NCBI GenBank assembly: GCA_008360955.1
Contig: LUCM01003896.1
Location: 16,595 to 80,594, forward strand
Direction of reading: 5' to 3'
Source: Fasciolopsis buskii
Taxonomy: Eukaryota > Platyhelminthes > Trematoda > Plagiorchiida > Fasciolidae
Length of the DNA stretch: 64,000 bases
Shown: positions 50,145 through 61,149 of the stretch, piece after piece
Layout: each line of letters starts with the position of its first letter
How positions within the stretch are numbered: position 1 is the stretch's first letter
The notes under the pieces: model-generated
The model's database searches: none
What the model saw: only the letters and a program-made list of their open reading frames with translations
Told to the model about the DNA's origin: nothing
Position numbers and translations under genes: made by a program

Positions 50145-51175
50145 GGTGATGGAAGGTGCTTTAAGAGGTATTTAGAATGCATGAGTCGAACTGGGAAACG
50201 AAGAGCTGTAATTTAGGTTACGCAGATGACGTCGTGCGTCTGTGCGAACCCGCGGACCATGCACAACGCGCACTAGAAGGACTCGACATCGGTCGCTCGG
50301 TTTGGCATGTGCTTCGCACTTTCAAAGTGCAAGGTGTTGTTACAGGACTGGACGACAGTAGTGTCAAACTTGATACTGGATGGAGAAGAACTAATGGTTG
50401 TGGACCGTTTCACTTAACTTGGTAGCTGCGTGTCGAACGATGGTAACTCGGCAGTGGAGGCCAACACGCGTATATCGAAGGTTCGAGCGCTTACGCCGGA
50501 CTGAAGCATTTGTGGCGTCGGCCTGATATTTCGCTGAAGTTGAAAGGTTGTGTGTAATGTGCAGCAGTGCGCTCAGTTCTGTTGTATCATTACAAGACAT
50601 GGATTATGCGTGTGCGTGATGTGCGTCGGTTAGAGGTTTTCGACCACCGATGTCTGTGTAGTATGGCTAGGGTTGAATGGAGTGACCGGGTGAGTAATGT
50701 GGAGGCCAGGAATCTAGTATTAGGTGTCAGTCCTGAGCAAACCTTATTTCAGCGTATGAAGCTTAGTAGACCACACTGGTTAGGTCACGTGTTGCGTATG
50801 GTGAACACTCGTCTAACATACCGTGCACTATTTTGTGTTCCTCCCAAGGAATGTAAAAAGGCATGTGGAGGTCATTAGATGACGTTGGAACCTGAAATGA
50901 GGAAATATATAGCAAACTTAGGTAAAGTATGTATCACGTCTTCGTGGTTGGGGTCTGAAAGACTCGTCAACTAGCCGGCTGGAGACACTGAAGGACATGG
51001 CAGTGAACCGTGTTGTCATTTTCTATCGAATCAGAATGACTGAAGAAAAATGCGTTCGTACAGTTAGAGTGTGTTCCATGTGTTGGCTGCAGTAGCGTCT
51101 TATCTGTTCTCGCCTGTGTAGGTCCACTCCCTGTTCCTCTTGAATATTCACTCTTTATAGAAAAGTCTAATCCTG
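50145..51175 (+). mobile_element. RTE-like non-LTR retrotransposon, 3' part (copy 1)
   Basis: Begins in the reverse transcriptase palm with an intact YADDVV motif (Asp-Asp codons at 50,225-50,230) and runs through the C-terminal region. Recognisable pieces are RVRDVRRLEVFDHRCL, ARVEWSDRVSNVEARNLVLG and LSRPHWLGHVLRMV. Frameshifts near 50,410, 50,440 and 50,870 and several stops make it a dead copy. It is collinear with 62,945-64,000 to its 3' end. Upstream enzyme domains are absent, as expected of a 5'-truncated insertion. The RTE clade call is from memory of trematode elements. Confidence 0.85.
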
Positions 51176-51234
51176 GGTTAAATGCAGTGGTCAGTGAGGC
51201 TTGCCTTGCTGTTCAATACTAAGCACTGGTAGAT

Positions 51235-53890
51235 CCGAGGACTAATCGCGTGGTGCACCATATCGTCGCTAGTGGAACTTTAGTCACGGATCAATCCTGC
51301 CGACTGGTATCGGACAGCCTAGCATTTGCCAAATGTGAATTTGACACATTACCTGCTAACGGCAGTGTTCAACCTTTGGGCCTCCCCGCTACACGTGGTT
51401 TTAAAGAAAGATGACAACTAACGCGACTACGTTTTCCGATAGTAACCCGCCATCCCACGTACACAACCTCAAAGCGTCACTTCACAGCACAACTGTTTTC
51501 TAAAATCGACTTGGTACGAGCATACAACCAGATACTGGTTGCCACTGAAGACGCGAGTAAAATGCTGTCATGATACCCCTTGTTCTTTTTGAGTTCTTAT
51601 ATATGCCTTTTGGGTTGCGCAACGCTACCCAGATCCTCCAGATTTTCTTCGATAGTATCACACGAGACTTGGATTTTTCACGTCTATATCGATGGTTTAT
51701 TAAACACATCATCGGACGTAAGTGAACATTCAACATTCGACTATTGTTTCAACGTCCGTCCAACAATCGAATAGTAGTCAATCCCGATAGGTTTGAGCTC
51801 AGGAAAACTGAAGTGACGTTCTTATGCCACGAGATCACCCGAGAGGGCACTAAACCCAGCGAGGATATTCTCGATTATGCCGTGCCGTCCTCAATCAAAG
51901 AGCTTAAAGTATTTCTGTGGCTAGTAAACTTTTATCGTTTTTCATTCACAATGAGGCTGAACGCCTGCTTCCACCAACCGACCTACTTCGTGGTACTCCA
52001 CTTAAACTGGCATTTATGGATGTCGCGCTAGTAGCGTTTTCGGAGATCAAATCGGCATTAGCTAAGACCACGCTCCTGACGCACCCGAACCCATATGCCA
52101 CGCTCAGTCTAGGAGTAGATGCGTCGGGTTATGCTATCGGGATGGTCCTGCAACAGTCATCTTCCGGGATCTTGGTTTCGCTATAGTTTCCCTCTCGACG
52201 CCTTAACCCCACGGAAACGAGATGCTATGTTTTTGGTCCGAAACTGCCGGTGGCATTCACTGATATCTAACATTTCCGTCGTGCTATCGGCTGTGGTTAT
52301 TTCGTCCTATTCACCAATCACTAACATACTGAGTCTGACTGTTACTATCCACGAGAAGTCAAACACTTAGACCAAATTTCACAGTTCACGACGAACCTTC
52401 GTCACATTAGATTCGAGGCGAACTGTGTGGCAGATGCGTTAGCACGCCAACAACTTAATGTCACTATGTATCCCGCCTTAGACCTTCTTCCCATGCAGTA
52501 GCTCACGCACAAGATAAGCCTTGCACAAAAACAGCTCATTCGTCGTCGCTACAATGTCGTCAGGTGCCACTGGCTACAAATGCCGGTACTCTGCTACGTA
52601 TCTACTGGCTTACCTCAACCAGTGGTGCTCTCTATTTATCGTTGTCTCTTGTTCGATGCATTACCTGGCCTTTCGCACCCAGGTATGGTAGCTAGTCTAT
52701 GATTAGTCGCTGCACGGTACGTCTGGCCGTCCGTGAACAATGATGTTCGTACGTGGGCTAAACAATGCCTACAGTGCCAATAATCTAAAGCGCACAGGCA
52801 CGTAGCCTCGTCCGTCAGTTCTTTTGCTACGTGTGATACCCGCTTCGAAAATGTTCACACGGATATTGTTGGTCCTTTGACGCCATCACACGGGTATACC
52901 TATCTGCTAACTTGCGTCGATAGACTCACTAGATGGCCTGGAGTTATCCCCATCTACACTGTCACGGCGGCCAAACATTTTTTAGGGCGATGGATAGCTA
53001 TGCATAGTTGGCCCTCTACCGTCACGACTGACCGAGGGCAACAATTTGAGTCCGATCTATTGTCCTCCATTACCAATATACTGGGTACGGAGCGGATTCG
53101 CACGACCGCTTACCATCCGGTTCAACCGAACGTTTTCACTGCCAACTCAAAGTGGCTCTTAAGTTTCATGGGAACCCTGACTGGTGTGAACCGTCACCGC
53201 TAGTTCTACTGGGCCTTACAGCTTGATTAACAGCAGATATCCGACGCTCCCCCGCATAACTTGTGTTCGGCACGACATTCCGACTACCTATGGAATTCCT
53301 TAAACCACGGGGTCTTGATTCACTCGTATTGACATACGCTACCCCCTTGTCCACGTACAAGCGGAATCTTTCTCCGGCGCATGTTTATCTACAGCGACGA
53401 CAGGTATTCGTTCCAACCGGACTTGACACATGTTCGCATGTACTGACTCGGTACGCAAACCGCCATAACAACCTTACGAAGGTCCATTTTGCGTAATTTC
53501 TCACCACGATAAGGCTGATTTGTTAGCGTCGATACAGTTAGCATCGATCATCTCAAAGTTGCATATGTTGACGATTGCATATTGCCTAACAGTTCGGAAT
53601 TCGGTATTAACCCTGCACGGGCTTCTAATGACACTTCCGTGTCACACCAGGAGCTGCCTGCTACGACTTCGAATGAGGATAATGCCTCACGTCCAGGCAG
53701 CAACCAGTTGGAAGTGCTATAGCTTTGAATGAAGCTATCGTTTCACGCTCAAACCAGCAGCCGATTGACCCTACTACGTTCGCGAACAAGCTTATTGCTT
53801 CACGTTCAAGTCAGCAGGATACTGCCTCACAATCGCCGGTAAATGAGACTTCCGTTTCACGTTCCGTTCGTACGGCAAGTTTTCGCGACT
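51235..53890 (+). mobile_element. Gypsy-type (CsRn1-like) pol, degenerate
   Basis: Domains appear in Gypsy order across many frameshifts. Reverse transcriptase starts around FSKIDLVRAYNQI (51.5 kb), with YIDGLL at 51,684 where the second catalytic Asp has become Gly. RNase H shows VDASGYAIG (about 52.1 kb). The integrase zinc finger ends in CLQCQ (about 52.7 kb). The integrase core shows HTDIVGPLTPSHGYTYLL and TDRGQQFES (52.85-53.15 kb), followed by the usual FGTTFRLPMEF segment. A 19-residue tandem repeat closes the frame. Protease is missing upstream, where the element abuts the RTE copy. Not functional. Confidence 0.85.
53627..53865 (+). repeat. 57-nt tandem repeat at the end of Gypsy pol
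   Basis: Related units start at 53,627, 53,672, 53,728, 53,785 and 53,842. The last two full steps are exactly 57 nt (19 codons). The first is 45 (four codons shorter) and the second is 56, a one-base deletion. Each encodes N-(E/K/D)-x-x-x-S-(R/H), usually followed by S-x-Q-Q. Confidence 0.7.
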
Positions 53891-53899
53891 GAGGCATAC

Positions 53900-54718
53900 A
53901 CGATCTTTTAACCATACGCAGTAATAAAACGCGTTTATACCTACGACAAGAATTACATGTTTAACGTCATTACTGTTCACGCTACATACGTCGCAGCTGC
54001 CACATGGGTTCTCGCCTCTTTTCGTCTTCATGGCCCCGATTAGCCGAGAGAAATCTTCCGAGAATTTGGCTCCACTGATCGCTTTTGACGTTTTGCTTCC
54101 GAACTTTTTGGTCGTTTGCTACTTTTCGACGTCTGGATCGTATACGTGCGGTATCAACTGGACGACTAATCTGGTTTACGTGCGACCACTTTGCGGTCCC
54201 TGCACGTCAGCATCCCACAGAACGTCTACATACGCTCACATGACACGTGCACATTTTTTCACACCAAACTGAGTTCACATTGTTTGACTCCCCACTCCAG
54301 CCCACCTACCGGAAGCTTCCCTAGGTTTCTAGCCGGGGCTCCTGTAGTGAAATCGACGTTTTGGAGAAAACCGATTATCCTCGGACACCATTTGTTCTAA
54401 GATTTACCTTGACGCTTGATATCTACTCTATAACATTCGTTTGTTTTATGGCACGAGATCTCTACGTTTCCGACCGTGCTGCGCCTTTCGAGAGTCCTCG
54501 CTTTCGAATCGCTTCGACCACTCGGCACCCCTTTGCCGTGGTTTTCAACCTCGCATATTGTTGTATCGGTGCTATGTTGGTACCACGATAATATACAATA
54601 CAATTCTCCCACCCGATAGTTGGCTCAGCTCTTCTGTATTGTCTACTGGGGAGCTTAGTCAATTGCGGTATCGGAGTCAGATAGGAGACACGTTTGAGGT
54701 CGCACTTCCAACTAGTGA
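53900..54718 (+). mobile_element. Presumed Gypsy LTR between pol and gag
   Basis: It lies between the end of a pol frame and a primer-binding-site-like sequence followed by gag, the place of a shared LTR. Its 3' part (54,637-54,702) recurs at 56,930-56,995. The left border is not determined. An LTR may occupy only the right part of this interval. Confidence 0.5.
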
Positions 54719-54720
54719 AT

Positions 54721-54735
54721 TGGTGAGCTCGATTT
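54721..54735 (+). promoter_or_regulatory. Degenerate primer-binding site, tRNA-Trp type
   Basis: TGGTGAGCTCGATTT matches the complement of a tRNA-Trp 3' end at 11 of 15 positions, counting from the diagnostic TGGTGA. I recall CsRn1-type elements using tRNA-Trp. The position, just after the LTR and before gag, fits. Confidence 0.45.
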
Positions 54736-54889
54736 CAAAAACGTGACGAACCTGGTGAGCCTGTGAATTTACGGTGCCCTATCTGTTTCTATTGTACAAT
54801 ATATATTTGTTCGATACATTATCGCAACTATGTCCGGGGAGTCGAAGACACCGTAAGATACAGATCATACTAATAAGTCTGTCACATTT

Positions 54890-55650
54890 GAACCAATGGT
54901 ATTTATCCCCCATGACCCGGAAGTGTGGTTTGCAACTTCAGAGTTGCAATTTAAGGCACGTAGGATTGCCCATGAGATGATACAATTCACCTACGCTTTG
55001 GATTCCCTTCCCGCCAATGTTATTGCATGGGTAAGCAACGTCGTACTGAACACCTGAGGACCATCCGTGCGATCGGCTTAAGGAGGCTTTTGTTGCAGCA
55101 CTACCTCCCTGCAAGGGGAATGTTCGCGGCAACTGCTGGCGCTACACCCTATTGGCGACAAAACCAAGTCACTATCTGACACATCTCCGGTCCCTTGCTG
55201 GCTCTGCTGACAGGGGCTCTGAGATTGTCCGGGAACTGTGGCTGGAGTCACTCCCACTCCGTCTTCAGTCCACGGAGACGGGCCAGCTTGAAGACTATAG
55301 ACAGCGTAGCTCTTATTGGCGACAAGAGCGTCGCACGTGTCAGTATTGGGGCTGGCTCCCTCACTGCCACGATATCGCGAAATTGCCCGGGTGCACAAAA
55401 AGACGAGTCGCTAGAGAGATGCCTTTAATTCTCGACCCGTCTATAAGCGCCTAGCATTTAAAGACGGAGTTTTTGTCCCGACACCTGCTCGTGTCGTATG
55501 TGAATCTCGACCAGGACAGGGCTTCTACAACGGCCGAAGTCCACCGACCCTATGTCTCAACAGCTCCTAGCCACCGGCAGGTGAAACCGGTTGACCCTGG
55601 CTGGTATCATCGCGTAGTCGGGCCGGACGCAGAGAATTGTCGTCAACCGT
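54890..55650 (+). mobile_element. Gypsy (CsRn1-like) gag remnant
   Basis: It starts with a capsid-like segment (FIPHDPEVWFATSELQFKAR, then FTYALDSLPANV). A HLRSLAGSAD ... RELWLESLP segment follows near 55.2 kb. It ends with WYHRVVGPDAENCRQPC near 55.6 kb, the motif that precedes protease in this group. Frameshifts occur throughout. It is cut at about 55,650, where RTE endonuclease sequence begins. Confidence 0.75.
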
Positions 55651-56925
55651 GTTCCTTGCACAACTTGCATCGGAAGCCTGTTTAGGTGGACAATGTGCTT
55701 TGCCTGCTCAGCGAACAGATAACGGGAGAATTCTCCAATTCTGTGCAGACAATAACTTCTTCCTGTCTAGTACGAATTTCCGGCACAGTTCGCGTCGCAC
55801 GGCGAAATGGCGCTCTAACTCGACAGCTGGTCTTAGTCAGATTGACCATATTGCAGTAATCTACCGCTGGCACGCTTCTGTCCAGAACTGTAGATCATAC
55901 TGGACCACGTACGTCGGTCAGGACCGTGCGTTAGTTTTAATGGGATTTTTGCTGCAGCTCAACGGCCATCGACGCAGGCCACAAACCCGATTGGCTGTCA
56001 AACGTGTCTCATTCGACTGTTCGCAACAGCTTTGAGATGAAACTAACCAAGGAACTAAGAACTCCGACAAGTTGTGGGATCAAATTAAGAAGGCGATGCA
56101 TTTGACGGCAGATTTCGCCTGTGGCCGTAGGTCTAGCGTTCATCAAAGACAGTGGTCCTCACGGGGGTCGCTGGGTCTGGTGGAGCAAACACGCCAGCGA
56201 GGTGAATAGGATGCGTCAGCGGTTGCTGCGTCGGTTGATGGTATGCTTTAAGAATAATCGTGAGAACTGGTTGGTTGAGGTAGCCGAGAAAATGGCAGCA
56301 GCGGGCATAACAGTCAAAGATTGTTCAAGCTTATACGCGACAGCGGTGGGCGTCGAACTCCGGTTAGTGAGGTCGTGTGCGATGGGAATGGAGAGGTCAT
56401 CCATGGCAGACAACAAAGGCTGGACCGTTGGGCAGAGCGCTTCAAGGCTCAGTTTAGCTGGCCACATGCTAACGTACTTAGGCCGACGTCTGCAGCTGCG
56501 AATCCGTGGGATGTGTCTCTTGGCTCTCCTCCCACGGAATTGGAAGTGCAGTTGAATATTCGGCTTCTGAAGAGGGGAAAAGCTGCTGGTCCCGACGAAC
56601 TTCCCTCAGTTCTTTTCAAATTGGGTGGGGAGGCTCTGGTGAAGTCACTTACACCCTTGCTTCATGGTACTTAGAACGGGGAGAGTATTCCGTTACCGTG
56701 GGGTGAGTCCCTGGTTGTACCCATCTTCAAGCAGGGCACACGGAGTGACTGTAACAATCATCGTGGGATTATTTTAATTCCGATAGTTACTAAGGTGTTA
56801 GCTTCGATAATGCTGCGTCGCTTGACACCGATTCGCAGGAGTACTGTCCGCGAACAACAGGCCGGATTTCGTCCAGGTCGCATCGGCCAGATATTCACTC
56901 TTCGCCAGTTGTTCCAAACGCCACT
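55650..56925 (+). mobile_element. RTE-like element, endonuclease to RT (copy 2)
   Basis: An APE-type endonuclease C-terminal part is visible (LPAQRTDNGRILQFCADNN, then SQIDHIAVIYRW). A linker follows, then the reverse transcriptase N-terminal part: LKRGKAAGPDELPSVLFKLG, NHRGIILI and QQAGFRPGR. It stops at IFTLRQLF just before an LTR remnant. Stops and frameshifts make it a pseudogene. It is collinear with copy 3 at 61,150 to about 62,600. Confidence 0.85.
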
Positions 56926-56929
56926 TCTC

Positions 56930-56995
56930 TATTGTCGAGTGAAGAGCTTAGCCAATTGCGGTATCGGAGCTATATAGAAGACACGTTTGAGGTCG
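56930..56995 (+). mobile_element. LTR remnant matching 54,637-54,702
   Basis: It is identical at 57 of 66 positions to the 3' part of the presumed LTR, in the same orientation. It abuts the end of RTE copy 2. Confidence 0.6.
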
Positions 56996-57735
56996 GAATT
57001 CTAATGTCTTCTGTCCCCATTAGTTATCGAATGAGTGTGTATTCTGTAACCGTTCATGATGGTATTAGCTCTCACCTTCAATTTCTTTGTAAGATGAATG
57101 TGTCACAAACAAACAAGATATTCTTGCGGAACGTGTTTCATATGAATACAGTGAAATCTAATAACCGTCCCAACTCACAAAAGTATGCGACCTCCCTCCC
57201 CCACGCACACATGAGGATTCCATGCGGCACACCACAAAACTAGTAGCTTCAACTGATGCGACAGGTAGCAACGCTAAAGTGAATGTTAAAGTACCTACCT
57301 AATGACACAGGTGCATGTTATGGGCTTGTCGTTCATTGGAAACACTTCAAACCGGGAACCAAGTTGATAAGGGTTACAAAACTTTAACTTCAATTAGGTA
57401 GAAAGCGTACGTAAATAACGCCATAATTCCGTTAGATACTGGATCGTTCGTACAGTCTCCGCGAAAACTAAGAAAACTCGATTAATCGAATAAGGAGACA
57501 AACTGCAAGAGAATAAAGTTTGAAAGCACAGAACAAAATCAGTAACTCTGTTCATGATAAAGCAGGCAAGTGACGGAACCTATCGCAAGACAGCTGAATT
57601 CAGTCATCACATGGATGCATTTCATTCTAAGGTTAAAGACTGGGCTATGGAAACAGCCAGGAGCTGGGGGTTCCGTCAATGAAAGACATACAACGACAAA
57701 TGGTCCAAAGTTTGAACGAATCCTATGCTTTTGGT
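56996..57735. other. Spacer with nothing recognised
   Basis: No coding pattern, RNA gene or repeat identified between the LTR remnant and the minus-strand open frame. Confidence 0.5.
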
Positions 57736-58207
57736 CTAATTATGTTCATTCAATTCTGGGTTCGGACTAGGACCTCGTCGACTGAAAGGTGTCCACCACA
57801 GTTTACTCAGTGAACCCGTCCAGGTAGTATCACCCACATGCAGATTGGGTCTAGAGTCCATATCCACTGAGGGTAGATGAACTTCGTCAGTCACCACTTC
57901 CCAATTATTATCCGGATGAGCCACCTGCGTCTCTCGATCCGGAATCGGTATGGTGGGCACCGGACAGGGCTGTACTGCGGATGTTATGGACAAAACGGTC
58001 GCACTGGTTGTCGCGGAAGAATCGACCGACGGAGACTCATCATCATCCGCACCGTCCTCAATTTCTCTGGCTTCCTCGCCTTGTTCCACATCGCGCTGTA
58101 AACAAAGACGCTTAAGAGCGGCCAAACACGTTGGCTCCTCATAACTTGGCGGTGGAACTGTTCCAAAAAGGCCATCCAGTTTCAGTTGATATGGTCCACA
58201 AAATTCT
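57736..58207 (-). CDS. Possible last exon of an unidentified PPxY protein
   Basis: An open minus-strand frame of about 156 codons follows a good acceptor (TTTGTTTGCAG at 58,208) and ends in a stop at 57,736. The product starts EFCGPYQLKLDGLFGTV, then PPPSYEEP, a PPxY motif of the kind bound by WW-domain proteins such as Nedd4 ligases. An acidic Glu/Asp stretch, a Ser/Thr-rich part and a polar tail follow. I do not recognise a family. It is more complex than random frames here, but there is no transcript or homology support. It could also be chance. Confidence 0.4.
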
Positions 58208-58230
58208 CTGCAAACAAACGGAAAGATCAC

Positions 58231-61149
58231 GATGTGACGGCAGAATTAAATAAGGAAAGAAAATTCTGTCACACCAAATGGTAGACAGACAGTCGGTTGT
58301 AGGAGCTAGGTTCGTTTTACTGCGATGATTTATCAAACGGCACTTGTATCAAATTGACTGTACCTTGATCTTCCGTCTACATATCAAGCAATCAACCGAT
58401 CCGCTGACTCGGTACGGGGCCGGAAAAAAGTATTCGAATAAAACCAACTACTTATAATACATTATATGAGTAGCTTTCTGTTCTAGCAGGCTGACAAGTG
58501 AAATCACGGTTTTTAAATACGGGCTAGATATGAAAATATTGACTTTAAAGCATACGTACGGGTTGCTTTCTAAGTGACAGATGAGAAGACAATGCGCTTT
58601 TGTTACTGTGTCATGTCGATTCCTTGATCTTTAATCGAAATAGTAGTAAAATCTCAGTTCGGTGGGCGTGAGTGGCGAAATGTCAGTGGTCATCATCATT
58701 ATCATCATGGTCCAGCGTTAAACAGCAAGGAAAGCCTCACTGACCGCTGCCTTTGCACCAAGCCAGGCCTTATCTGGTTTAGATGTCACCATGGATTATT
58801 CAAAACCAAATGGGGATTGAAATATAAAACACCTTGTCAGTTTTACCATGAACTTACCCAACTGGACGCATCGCTGTACGAGGCGCAATAACGCTAACAT
58901 GGTTTGGTTTGTTGACGAATATCCCTTATAGATTCGAATCCAACCTTCGGTTGCGTGTAGGGAGCCAAGCACTCGTGTTTTCTTATGTCTGTGGTTTTTT
59001 TTGTTTTTCACCTTTATGGGAGTTCCTCTTTGAGGTCCTGAAAAACGCACGGAAAATATTCTCATAGGATGAATGATAATGACTGTCCGTTTACATCATA
59101 TGAAGAAAGCCTTTTACTGAATTGAGATTTATTTTTTCTTAGTTTCATCAAATGAGGTAGTATCGGCCCATGAACAACCAGGCTTTTCAAAACAAGTGAT
59201 AAATCCCTTAAATACCCGTTATAGTATACATAGCTTACGTATATTCACTCCAAGGTGGTTCCCATCGGCGCATGCGAATAAAAAAAACCATTTTCAGTCG
59301 AACTTGAATTAATTCACGACGTATTATATAAGACCGGTACAATAATAAACTATCGTTGTGAATAGTGAGGGGTCTTTTACAGCTTGACCGTACCACGTGG
59401 GATTCATCTAATTTCTTCCGAATTTAGAGATTTGTTATTCCTCGACCGGGCGTTTCTAACAATGTACTTCCGGCTTAAATTGAAGTAGAAGTTAGGAAAT
59501 TTCCGCCATGTTTCGGTTTGACGTTCCTACAAAAATATGGCTTGCTGCCCAAACGTAGGGTCCGTGGTTTATGCTAACCTCACTCACGTTACTACCAAAA
59601 ACCCAAAAAAATGAAAAAAATAGGGCAAAATGGAATTCGTAATACGAGGGAGTTGATATGATAACAGGAGCGCAAACTGGTTTCGAAATAGCAATGGGGC
59701 CTAGTGTTGCGGCGCCGAGTGGGGACCACATGATGCTACTCGATGTCCACCGTCATGAGTCGCTTGAGGTGATCTCATTTTTGATCTCAAAGTGTATAGT
59801 TGATAGGTCAAATAAGCCAAGTCACTGGTAAGGTCTTACCCACTTTTTTGCCGTCAATCCGACTGGTCACCTCCAACCATGTTCCGATTAACTACCTCGG
59901 GAACAAACATCAAAAGAGGCAGCCGGATCTGTCAGACCATGTGTATAATGTTCTGTAAAACAACCTCAGTCTGTTCACAGTCCATGTGGCTTTTTCTTTA
60001 AGACTTGAGGGCGTGAAGTCAAAAAACTACCTTAAGCTAACTCTGGCTTTACACACAAATCCCCTTTAATCCTAATCTTTAACTATAACTGTAAGCAACG
60101 ATGATTCAAACACGTAAGGTTCTTCGAGATTGTCCCACTTTCAACGACCGATAAACCGGTCGGCGTTATGTCAAGCAGCAAAAAAAGAGGATATCGCAAA
60201 CTAGTGAATCCTCAATCGAGCCCCACCCCTCCCGTCAAACAAAGCACGGTCACCTAAAATACGGCTAATGGTCAATCTACAATGGCCAAGAAAACTAGAA
60301 CTATCTGGTCTTATAAAACTTATCTCCCTTCCCTGGCAAAAACAAACGAGATACGCTTCGACTCTGAATTCACTCCTCCGATAACACTTACACCAAAATG
60401 TATTCCAAAGCAATTCCACCAATACGTTTCAGGACAAGTCAGGTCAAAAATCTGCAAAAGCTCTACTTGCGTCTGCGGCTACTTGTTAATCGGGGAATGT
60501 TTACTTATTCCGCAAAATATGGATTTACATATTAATCACATGGCGAAATGAGCAGGTTTCCCTATAGGTCAGCAGTGAAAACTTTGTTTTGAATGGCAAA
60601 AAATAAAACAGCCGTAAACGTTGTGTGAGGCAAATTGTGGGACGAAACCAACCCAATTCTAAGAGATGAATTCGGGTGATAGATTTTCGCCGCTAACGAA
60701 GGAATCGGGCTTAGCTGTTCCTTTACGGAGATTAAACTAACAGGTAGAGAACGAAATTATCTGCAAACCACTCCTGCAAGAAGACCGGGCAGCACCAAAA
60801 GAACTTGTGGCAATCAGCTAAATCGAAAGGCCATAGTCAATACCAAGGAAAAAACAAAAATTTGAACGAAACGAAAGAATTCTAAGGTTTTGGCCAGCGA
60901 GAAAGAGTTTCGGTAGTACAACTCCTGATTGAAAGGGAAACCGCTTGAGTCCCACTTACACAACCTTTTGTCGGAGAGCGTGTTAGGTGGCAATAGATAG
61001 CCGGGCGAGGGGGAAAACAACTCAAGAAAACGGTTCAGATGCTGCAACACTTCACAAACTAAATTTCCTGTATTTACCATCAAAGCAAAACCACATCACA
61101 ATTTTGATGCCACACAATGTTATTAGAATTGTTCCCTTAATTTCACCGC
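58231..61149. other. Region without a supported gene
   Basis: Short open frames on both strands show no family pattern. If the PPxY exon is real, this region would hold introns of that minus-strand gene. No clear repeat seen before the RTE copy. Confidence 0.5.
58858..58924 (-). CDS. Possible small exon upstream of the PPxY exon
   Basis: It ends at a strong GTAAGT donor at 58,857. If its last two bases (GG) join the A at 58,207, the frame continues into EFCGPYQ. The acceptor (TATAAG) is weak. The peptide (PNHVSVIAPRTAMRPVG) is unrecognised. Confidence 0.15.
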
